Source of the DNA: Xestospongia muta
Taxonomy: Eukaryota > Porifera > Demospongiae > Haplosclerida > Petrosiidae
Assembly (NCBI GenBank): GCA_963693285.1
Contig: OY848930.1
Coordinates: 4,836,001-4,900,000, forward strand
Length of the DNA: 64,000 bases
Direction of reading: 5' to 3'
Part shown: piece by piece, positions 35,141 to 49,194 of the stretch
Layout: each line of letters begins with the position of its first letter
Numbering within the stretch: the stretch's first letter is position 1
Program-made: the position numbers and the translations under genes
The notes under the pieces: model-generated
What the model saw: the letters and a program-made list of their open reading frames with translations, nothing else
Databases searched by the model: none
What the model was told of the DNA's origin: nothing

Positions 35141-35806
35141 TTAACAACATTTTTTCTTAGGACTAGTATCACTTTTAGCATTATTTGTAGATGACGCTAC
35201 GTGAGGATGTATTTTCAGAGCTATGGCATCAAACATTTCTTGAAGATTAGTATTGTTCAAAGCACTGACTTCAAAAATCATATCCGGATCAATTTCATTT
35301 AATTCTGCAAACTGCTTTGCACGTTCGACTGTGACACTTCTAGTAGAGTCCAAATCCAACTTGTTACCAACTAAAGCAGTAAAAATTTCCTCTTGACCAC
35401 TAGATATACGTGCAGATATAGCATTCTGTACCCAAGATGTCAGAGAATCGAATGTTTCTACTTCATCAATGCTATAAACGAGTAGAAGGACTTTAGCTGA
35501 ACGGAAATATGTGTGTGGTATAGTACTCATGTGCCTTTCCATCCCTGCAGTATCAAATAAAGTCATCTAAAGGAAGAGAAAGTAAATTTCCATTCTACAG
35601 CAGCCATACCCACTTACAGTGACAGTTTTATCATTCATGACCCAACTTTTTTGGATCTCAGCATCTCGGTTTTGGGGCTCAAAGGAGCCAGTTGCAAATC
35701 TACTGAATATAGAGGTTTTACCGACTCCTACATCGCCGACTAAAATGACTTTATCTGGCACAGAGGATAACAATTCTTCGGATAAACTTGCCATGATCTT
35801 CCCCAA
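35141..35806 (-). CDS. Atypical Rab-like small GTPase A
   Basis: Two exons (35618-35806, 35141-35566). Start at MGKI or, four codons later, MASL. P-loop GDVGVGKTS, DTAG, GNKLDL and EVSAL guanine-binding motifs are present. The usual WDTAGQE is FDTAGMERH: Met replaces the catalytic Gln, and no canonical switch I (TIGxxF) is recognisable (residues after the P-loop read FEPQNRDAEIQ). It ends KKKCC, a double-Cys geranylgeranylation signal of Rab type. Predicted slow or absent GTP hydrolysis and membrane attachment. Related to the GTPase at 39735-41443, sharing DTAGMERH, STIP and TYFR and the intron position just before the DTAG block. Not assignable to a named Rab. Confidence 0.8.
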
Positions 35807-37331
35807 TAATAGATAACTATGATATTAACGAGTAACCCCACCATTAAACACACCCATAAAAGTTAATGGGTGTGGCTCAGCTCAAGGTGATGTTGTGTTT
35901 CTTCCGAAAGCACGTAATTTGATATTTTTTGAGAGAAGATAAACAATTTGCTTAATCGTGTTTTTCTTATTTGGTATAAGGTCAAGGATTGAAGGTAAGC
36001 TTTATACGAACTTATAAGCTAGTTGAGTAGGTGGGGCTCAAATTCTGCATCAAATTTGCAGAGTTTTATTATGAAGTGTCATAGGTGTGTGTATCTGATA
36101 GTGTCATCAATTGTAAGCACTTTAGTTTAGTTGATTATCTAACAGAGAACCACAAAATGAATAATTGATATATTTGACTGTATATCTCAAGAGAGTTCAG
36201 CAACTCTATTGAGTGTGCATACGTCACTTAAAATTTTGAATTAGTAGTTCAATAGAATAGAAAATAACATAGGATTAATTGATTCTCATAAGTTGTTAGA
36301 CTGCAGGACTAGCAGAAATTCTCCATATGATAATGTTGATTGTTGTATTTGAATAATATAATCACTTTAATGTGTCTCATTTTAAATAAACAAAGTCATA
36401 TAGCATTTATTCTTTGTTTAGCTAAAATTTTGACTATTGCTTCTTTCTTTACATTTTCTCACTAATCCTTTAATTGGTTTACACTTTTATTTTGTTAACT
36501 ACCTTACTACATGTTATTAGTAAAGTCGTTATCATATTAACAAGTAGACTAATTACTAATAATTAATGAAATAACTATGTCCTAATATGATATCTATGTA
36601 GTAAGCGTACTACAACTACTAGAGTATGCAGTGTTAGTGATAAAATAACTAATTCGAAACTAATGTGGACATTGATAGTGTATTTAGAAGCCATTAAATG
36701 TGCTAAATGTAGTTATATGTTGTCACAGACGCATTAACAATGGCCTTATCATAACTGTATTGGTAGATAATAGTATTAAGTGTTGCCATGTATTGTTATA
36801 TATATGGCAGTTACATGATATTGTACATAACCATCTTGCCAATTAGATGGGATGTGTTACTATTTTTAGTAACATCATGCTATAGGAAATTAGCTGATGT
36901 GACTTGTGTGCTATAGGTCAGCTCTCTTTGTCACTAGTGTTCAGTAAGTCACTTTTTGTGGTTGCAGTGGAAAAAAGTTTGATATAAATCTAAAAAGAGA
37001 GATAGAGAGAGATAGACACTTGTTGTTTTTACAAGAAGTAGTAAGTTGAGGTGTATGTAGCTAAATATGAGTATTATTTTAAAACTGAAACAGGCTTTTA
37101 TGATAACAATTATTGAGTACAGTCTGTTTGTAAACTAGCATTATTATCTTATATTGTCAGTGTGGTGGATGACTTGCTGTGTAGAGCATGTCAGGGCTAT
37201 GCTAATTTTTTTGTCAGGGGTAATAGAATATCATTTATAGATAAATCGAGATAGATGGAGCCATGGAGGGATGGTTAAACAAACATTATTGTCATGTGAC
37301 TGTTTTATGCTGCAGATCCTTTAGAAAGAGA
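35807..37331. other. 1.5-kb region without a recognised gene
   Basis: AT-rich sequence between the Rab-like gene and the Rac-like gene. Contains an inverted pair acacccat / atgggtgt near 35848-35874. Probably holds the promoter and 5'UTR intron(s) of the Rac-like gene: a plausible acceptor ctgcag lies just before its ATG at 37316. Confidence 0.5.
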
Positions 37332-38237
37332 ATGAGTTTAAAACATGTGAAATGCGTAGTGGTAGGAGACGGAGCCGTGGGAAAGACCTGTTTGCTTATG
37401 ACATATACAACAAACTCCTTTCCTGGCGAGTATATCCCTACTGTCTTTGATAATTATGCTGCTAATGTGATTGTTGATGGGATGCCTTTCCGATTAGGAT
37501 TATGGGACACTGCAGGTGGGTGGAGTTACCATATTGTTTTATAACTTGGTTATTTATTATATTAGGTCAAGAGGATTACGAGAGAATAAGACCTTTGTCG
37601 TATCCGCAAACAAATGTCTTTTTGTTATGTTTTTCAATTGTTAGCCATACCTCTTATCAAAATGTTGAACAAAAGGTGTGTTTTGAAAGGGATAAATACT
37701 TAACAAAATGGATAAATATTTTATGAAATGGATAGATTTGGTACTCAATGGATAAATAAATAAATAATAATAAGTTAAATGAAGGGAGCAAATGAACATG
37801 TACAGAAATGGACAGATGTGTAGTTTGATGGATGAATGGTTAGAGAAAAGGATGCATGGATGAAGTTAGTATTAACTATATTTAGCAGACAATAATTAAA
37901 TTGTATTAAACATAATATCGTTATAAGGTTTTATTTTATTCAGTGGCACCCTGAAGTCAGACAGCATTGTGGACCTGAAGTACCTATTATTTTAGTCGGC
38001 ACAAAACTTGATTTACGAGATGATCCAGAAGCTTTAGCAGAGCTAGCAAAAGAGCAGAAATCTCCCGTTCAATTTGTCGAGGGTCTGAGATTACAACGGA
38101 AGATCGGTGCTGAAAAATACTTGGAATGTTCTGCTAAGACATTGACAAATGTTCATGATGTCTTTGCAGAGGCTGTGAGGTCGGGGCTCAAAGGTATGGA
38201 ACCCAAGAAACCAAAGAAACGCTGCACTCTTTTGTAA
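37332..38237 (+). CDS. Rac/RhoG-like Rho-family GTPase
   Basis: Three exons (37332-37515, 37566-37675, 37944-38237), 195 residues. [15 protein letters not shown] (P-loop), [15 protein letters not shown] (switch I with the effector Thr), [20 protein letters not shown] (switch II, catalytic Gln kept), [10 protein letters not shown] and LECSAKT. The Rho insert region is present. Polybasic PKKPKKR before a CTLL CaaX box, whose terminal Leu predicts geranylgeranylation. Rac/RhoG proteins control actin and membrane dynamics. It could be Rac-, RhoG- or Cdc42-like; Rac/RhoG fits best by overall sequence. The ATG at 37263 would add 23 unrelated residues and is probably in the 5'UTR. Confidence 0.92.
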
Positions 38238-38490
38238 AGAACATTATTATGATAAATCTTTATTTTATCATTATCTCTTATTCTAATTGTTCATTGTCCT
38301 CTTTTATATTATAATTATAAAACTCTTGTATATGTTGCCATAGTAATATCCTGGTTTATAATTAGTAATTTAAAATTAAATAACTCAACAAAATATTTTT
38401 AAAATAATGACAACCTCAATTTAAAACTTGATAAAATTTGGATCTAAAATAAGGGAATTACATTTATTGTCACTGTCAGCTTGGCGTGAA

Positions 38491-39207
38491 CTACCCTGAG
38501 CTGAAGCAGTCAGAAGGACAATCTATAATAAAAAACAATTCATTTATTTGTTTACTTGGTCATTGTGAAAACTCACCACAAAGTTCAAACCTCCGACCTT
38601 TAGGATCACGAACCCTCATCCCATTGCAGAAGGCCCTGACATTCCTTCGAAATTTTACTTTAGCTTTAAATTGGACTCCAGACAATAGAGAAACATTTCT
38701 TTCAAATTTAGGTTTCTTAAATGGATTCATCCGGAAAATATCTGACAAAGCATCGCTCAAAGATTTCAGCTGCATTCGGCCATCACCTGTAATTTCAATG
38801 CATGGGTCTGACCCACAATCAATCAAGACATCAAATTTAAGCTCTGTTTTGGTCCCCTTGTTTCCCTTTGTTCCTTTTGTTCCTTTTGTTCCTTTCGTTC
38901 CCTTCCCTTTTTTTCCCTTTGTTCCTTTTCCCATTCCTTTTTGCTTGCAATCAACATCTTCAAAAAGGGATGCATTACAACTTGAAGGAATTGTCTGACC
39001 AGAAAGAAAGAGCATTTCGATAGCATCAACAGCTTCATCAGTTAACACAATTGATGCATTCATGCATATATCATACTCCAAGTTTGCCTCCAACTTGACC
39101 TCCGAGAGGAGACCTAGCATTGGAAGACATTGAGTTTGAGCGTATGCACCTTTGAAGGTTATAAAGACAACGGCTGCAGACAATATTATCAACTTAATGA
39201 CAGCCAT
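38491..39207 (-). CDS. Secreted Cys-containing protein with Gly-X-Lys repeat (unknown)
   Basis: Two exons (38577-39207, 38491-38522) give 220 residues. A signal peptide is clear: MAVIKLIILSAAVVFITFKG followed by AYAQ, a probable cleavage site. Two unrelated-looking halves flank a central low-complexity block, about residues 85-112, in which Gly recurs every third residue over its main part (GTKGTKGTKGTKGNKGTK), like a short, proline-free collagen-type repeat. About eleven Cys are spread over the mature protein, including DCGSDPC and a terminal DCPSDC. The C-terminal half is basic (FKKPKFER, AKVKFRR). I do not recognise the family. A secreted matrix or interaction protein is possible; that is inference. 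Confidence 0.72.
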
Positions 39208-39734
39208 TCTGCAGTGAGTTCTTTGAAGATTTTGAAAAAAATATGAGATCACACTATGTAGGTCTTCTGTAGTGGTCTGGACTGATGCAAACCTGCAATC
39301 AATGACAGTTTTATAGGTAACTGTCAGGTTCAAGCACACAGACAGCCATTAAAATGTGTTTGACTTAAATAGAGCCCAGAGAAGTTATTAATCTATGCAT
39401 TGTTCACTTGTGATCATCTGACAATTTGAAATGACCAAGTGGGACTGATATCACCAAGGGCAACCTAACCATATGCCAATTAGACCATGTTACTATGTAC
39501 ACTTCTTTAAATGAGTGTATTCAGGTCATTTTTAACTTATTAGTCGTGACAGGAAGTTGAATTTCCTTTTAGACGTGACAGGAAATAATATTTCTCTAGA
39601 GATTAAAAATGTTATATTACAAATCAATTGACACGACCATTCATACAATAACAGACTCTGACGACATATAAATATGCTGATTGAAAAATGAACAAAAAAA
39701 TCACATAAAACATCTCTTAATGAAAAACAATCAA
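39208..39734. other. Intergenic region, nothing recognised
   Basis: Includes the 5'UTR of the secreted-protein gene (open frame continues upstream to 39339 but without signal-peptide logic) and the 3' side of the Rab-like gene B. A short direct repeat gtgacaggaa occurs at about 39547 and 39578. Confidence 0.5.
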
Positions 39735-41443
39735 TTAACTACAGGTGGAGCAGATTTTTCTATTTTTCTTAGAGGTCTCTTCTTCATCAACCCCTGCACG
39801 TATTGTCTTTCTTCTCGGACGTGGTGACTTACTCATAGAAAGTGCTAATGAGTCAAAAAGAGCATCAAAGCCGTCACCAGTTTTAGTCGATATTTCGAAT
39901 ATTTTATTATCAGGGACACCTAACAATAGGGCAGTCTCTTTCGCTCTAGCGCTAGATACAACTCTGGAGCCCTCCAAGTCAGTTTTGTTTCCTACTAAGA
40001 TTGCATTGATATCATTTACAGCATCTCCCATTCGATGAATACTGAAGCACTCTGCCCACGTGTGTACATTGCTAATACTGTCATCACTGTCAATAGAATA
40101 AACCAGTAAAACATACTGAGCATCTCTGAAGTATGTTGGAGGGATTGTTGACGTATGCCTTTCCATTCCAGCAGTATCGTATAACGTTAGCTATAAAGGA
40201 GACATAAGAATGAAACAAGACGAGGAAACTGTTCCAATTACAGTATTAAGAGTCTAATTTAAGAGCCTGTTAACTAATTCTTTATTGTTAATAAATGTTT
40301 GGCATAAATATTTTATACATGGGATATTATTATCTAGTGATACAATACATTATGTGGTACATTACAATGCCTTTCAAAGAACTACTACCACTTACTACAT
40401 GTAACCTGACACTGCTAATAGTAGTTGCCAAAAATATTGCCATTACTAAAAGCCTTATAAATAACCTGACTCATCATGATGATTGTGAAAAGAAGATAAG
40501 GAAGCCACCAACAAAGCTGCTGTTATCATAACCCAAGACACAACACTTTCAATCCAGAACAGACTGTTAATGCATAAACTTTGACCTATTTAATCCTTTG
40601 GGGATATATAGTTAGAACAACACTTCAAAGAAGTAGTTATTAAAATAGGAAATGATGTAATTGTAATCCTACTCAAAGTTATGGGATGAAATTTAGTCTA
40701 ATGTACCTTGCATTAAACATTAATTTCATGTTTTTATCATGAGCTTAACATAACTAATACATTTGAAAGCATAAACAACTTGAGATGTAGATCAAGTAGA
40801 ACAATACACTATAGAGTAGTATATGATGTTTCTATTGTAACTATGACTCAGCATAATAATAAACAAAAAACACTTTTGGCTGGATTGTGTAAGATTTGAA
40901 CAATTTGTGATTGGGGTTATTGTATTCAAACAATAAAACTACACCCATTGTCTAAAATCATTCCAGCACCATATATGACATGTGATAATCTGGGTAAGGT
41001 AATGAAGATTGAGACCCTCCCTTCCAGTAAAATTTGGCAGGGCTCAACCTACTAGAAAGAGCTTCAGTACGTGTCACGAGTTAAGCATCTCAACCATATA
41101 TGGTGCATTATTAATACTGATATGACACTTTATAACATCATATATGCCATAAGGATTTATTCAACATCATTCAATTCACTTATAAGATTGCTTGCAAACA
41201 ACTGCATAGTGACAAGTGAGACCTTTAAATGGTATTGTAAGGGGTCATTCAACTCACTTTAACAGGTATTCCATGTACATGCCATTCCTTCATGTGTTCA
41301 GCTTGGTATCGGGTTTGAAGTGTGGTTTCAATGAATTTGTCAGTCTTGAATCTTAGAAACATAGAGGTTTTTCCAACTCCCTCATCTCCTACCAGGACTA
41401 CCTTGTTAGTAGATAAAGTGGAATCTCCTTCACTAGTATCCAT
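39735..41443 (-). CDS. Atypical Rab-like small GTPase B
   Basis: Two exons (41258-41443 and 39735-40190) separated by a 1.07-kb intron, 213 residues. P-loop GDEGVGKTS, YDTAGMERH, GNKTDL and EISTKTG are present. As in GTPase A, Met stands at the catalytic Gln position and the switch I region (FIETTLQTRYQAEH) is not canonical. The C-terminus ends in KICSTCS, which is neither CaaX nor CC/CXC, so classical prenylation is doubtful. Same fold, intron position and DTAGMERH...STIPPTYFR signature as GTPase A; the two are paralogs 4 kb apart. Divergent with HELLS. Confidence 0.8.
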
Positions 41444-41676
41444 TATCTTAAAGGAATATTAAGTTACTGAAAGCGTGTTGCTAGTTAGTCAGCAGAATAG
41501 TATTGGGACCTCCCTAACCAATATCCAGGCAGTTTGGCTCCTAAGAATTTGTATTTGGTATGCGCATGCGCAGCAACGTGCGAAAAGCGGGAAACTGCCA
41601 AACTGAGAAAGAGAAAAAAGAAGGTTGGTCTTTAGTTACCTTTCTTTTCTCTTATGTTCATTCATTTTTTATTAGA
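41444..41676. promoter_or_regulatory. Divergent promoter of Rab-like B and HELLS with NRF1 palindrome
   Basis: Contains TGCGCATGCGCA at 41561-41572, a perfect match to the palindromic NRF1 (nuclear respiratory factor 1) site. The open frame starting at 41560 overlaps it, which argues that the ATG at 41560 is not the HELLS start. Confidence 0.7.
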
Positions 41677-46547
<4,871 letters not shown>

Positions 46548-46785
46548 CAAGGTGGCTGGCCACAGTAGCTTTTAGATTGACACGGCTTGTTACACAACTA
46601 GACAAACCTAACATTATATTTATCAACCACATTATATTATTCTAATCACTATATTATCATGGTTTATTATATTCATATCACTATGGTTATCAGCTTCTGA
46701 TAAATAAAATGTGATAACGCAAAATTTGATATGTATAAATCAGATTAAACATTAAAACAAGTTGAGATGATAAGGAATAGTTTTG

Positions 46786-47466
46786 TTAATAGGTTCCTCC
46801 TCTTAATGCTAAAACAAGATGGAGTACAGAACCTCCTTGAATCTTGTAATCTGAAGCTGTCTTGTCATCATTCCTTTAAAAAAAACAATAAAAGTAGCCC
46901 CACCCATTTTTAATATACACTACATTATAATATGTTCCTAAAGTTCTGGTAGGAAGTTCACATTCATTATAATTATAATATTGATAAAAATAATCAATAT
47001 GTCTTCCTACTGAACTTAATTTACTGATTTTGGTTGTATGAAGTGGGTGTGGCATATTACTGTCAACAAACTGACACACCTCCTAACAATATATTGCCAT
47101 AATTTATAAAACTTACATTTGTTTGCCGCTGAAAATCAACCTGGATAAAGAAGTGACCTAATTTTAATCAAACTAAACAACTTACCTTTGCTGTGGAGGA
47201 GGGATCCCTTCTTTCTCTTCAACTCTCTCTTTGATTCTTTCGACCTAAAATAATCATATTACACTCATACAATCAAATACTAAAGTGACCTACTTTGTCT
47301 GTAGGTTCAATATCAATATCAATCTATTAGAGCCAATTGAATAGTCAGTTAGAAATCAGTTGTATTCTCAACTTACCTCTTTACCCGTCAATGTCTATAC
47401 AGGAATACCAAAACAGTTATTTATATCTGAAAAACATAACGTACGTACCTTTACTTTGATCAACAT
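46786..47466 (-). CDS. NEDD8: NEDD8 ubiquitin-like protein (functional copy)
   Basis: Six tiny exons on the minus strand spell MLIKVK, TLTGKE, IDIDIEPTDK, VERIKERVEEKEGIPPPQQR, LIFSGKQM and NDDKTASDYKIQGG...HLVLALRGG followed by TY and a stop at 46786. This is a NEDD8 precursor whose two residues after Gly-Gly are removed by processing before conjugation to cullins. Ala/Arg differences from ubiquitin and the near-identity to animal NEDD8 make the call firm. It is the downstream member of a tandem duplication (partner at 48084-48745). Convergent with HELLS, 238 bp apart. Confidence 0.95.
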
Positions 47467-47934
47467 TATCCGTGCGCTGTTCTGAAAGTTATGAAGAGAC
47501 TCACGAAGTCCTGTAATTTATTCTTGAGATATACGGAAATATACTAGATACAATTAGTCAGCATGACAATCTCAATGCAACGTCATCTTGATTGTATTGA
47601 TAATAAAATAACATTATTGTTAATACTATGATCTGATCAATAAAATTGTATTATAATCAACCAATCAATTGTAATATAATATAGTTAAATAATTTATACA
47701 ATTTATAATAACTTTCTACATTAAGAAAACATCTGCATAACGGAGCCCAGCTGCTCCTAGTACTACTCATATACATTAGACTGATGTAGCCAATCCCTCT
47801 ATTTTTATTTAATGGCAGGGCTGGCTACACAATACTACATCCACGTACCATATATTGCTGTATAAGTATTTGTTTTAGAGGTAGAGAGAGAATGATAATG
47901 TAAAAATATTATATTTGTTGAAAATTGTAGCTAA

Positions 47935-48083
47935 AGTTGATGATGTGTTTGTAATAATTGTCTTATTGTGTCTAGTCCATCAAATTTTATTATAATAAAT
48001 CCAATGATTTCATCATTATTAGTAACACTGTGAACTACAGGAGAAGTTGAATTAATTTACTTACAATTAACAACTTACCATCT
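47935..48083 (-). pseudogene. Duplicated 3' end of RPGRIP1L (last exon copy)
   Basis: About 95% similar to the last exons of RPGRIP1L at 49195-49350. It keeps the frame VHSVTNNDEIIGFI to a stop and the same acceptor and donor sites, but is separated from the gene by the second NEDD8 copy. It is a by-product of the tandem duplication. Confidence 0.85.
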
Positions 48084-48745
48084 TCATTTAAAGGATAAAA
48101 TAAGATGGACTACAGAACCTCCTTGAATCTCATAATCTGAAGCAGTCTTGTCATCATTCCTTTAAAAAAAACAATAAAAGTAGCCCCACCCATTTTTAAT
48201 ATACACTACATTATATGTTCCTAAAGTTCTGGTAGGAAGCCCATATTCATTATAATTATAATATTGATAAAAATAATCAATATGTCTTCCTACTGAAATT
48301 AATTTTACTGATGTTGGTTGTATGAAGTGGGTGTGGCATATTACTGTCAATAAACTAATTAATATATTGCCATAATTTATAAAACTTACATTTGTTTGCC
48401 GCTGAAAATCAACCTGGATAAAGAAGTGACCTAATTTTAATCAAACTAAACAACTTACCTTTGCTGTGGAGGAGGGATCCCTTCTTTCTCTTCAACTCTC
48501 TCTTTGATTCTTTCGACCTAAAATAATCATATTACACTCATATAATCAAACACTAACGTAACCTACCTTGTCTGTAGGTTCAATATCAATATCAATCTAT
48601 TAGAGCAAATTGAATAGTCAGTTAGAAATCAGTTGTATTCTCAACTTACCTCTTTACCCGACAATGTCTATACAGGAATACCAAAATAATTATTTATATC
48701 TGAATAATATAACGTACGTACCTTTACTTTGATCTTGATCAACAT
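48084..48745 (-). pseudogene. NEDD8 copy lacking the C-terminal diglycine
   Basis: All six exons of NEDD8 are present with intact splice sites. Changes include MLIKIKVK at the start (6-nt repeat inserted), TLSGKE, and DYEIQGGSVVHLI in the last exon. After HLIL the sequence continues SFK and a TGA where the functional copy has ALRGGTY. The switch coincides with the duplication junction: the following bases AGATG-gtaagt belong to the penultimate RPGRIP1L exon. Without Gly-Gly it cannot be activated or conjugated. It is either a pseudogene or a non-conjugatable NEDD8-like protein; the open frame is otherwise undamaged. Confidence 0.85.
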
Positions 48746-49194
48746 CTTCTGTGCGCTGTTCTGAAAGCTATCAAGAGATTCACAAAGTCCTGTAATAATT
48801 TTTCTTGAGATACACGAAAATATACTAGATACGATTAGTGATGCGACGTCATCTCATCTCGATTGTGTTGATAATAAAATAACATTTATTATTGTGCTAA
48901 AATAACATTATGCTATGATCTGATCAATAAAATTGTATTATAATCTAGTTAAATAATTTATACAATCTATAATAACTTTCTACATTAAGAAAGGATCTGC
49001 ATACCGGAGCCCAGCTGCTCCTAGTGCTACTCATATACATTAGACTCATGTAGCCAACCCCTCTATTTTTATTTAATGGCGGGGCTGGCTACACAAGACT
49101 ACATCCACGTACCATATATTGCTGTATAAGTATTTGTTTTAGAGGTAGAGAGAGAATGATAATATAAAATTATTATATTTGATGAAGATTGTAG

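Noticed and set aside
38840..38945. The Gly-Thr-Lys block as true collagen
   Set aside because: Far too short, lacks proline, and only part of it keeps strict Gly periodicity.
46876..48350. Two similar minus-strand frames (67 and 62 codons) near the NEDD8 copies
   Set aside because: They are the duplicated fourth-to-last-exon introns of NEDD8; similarity reflects the tandem duplication, not a gene.
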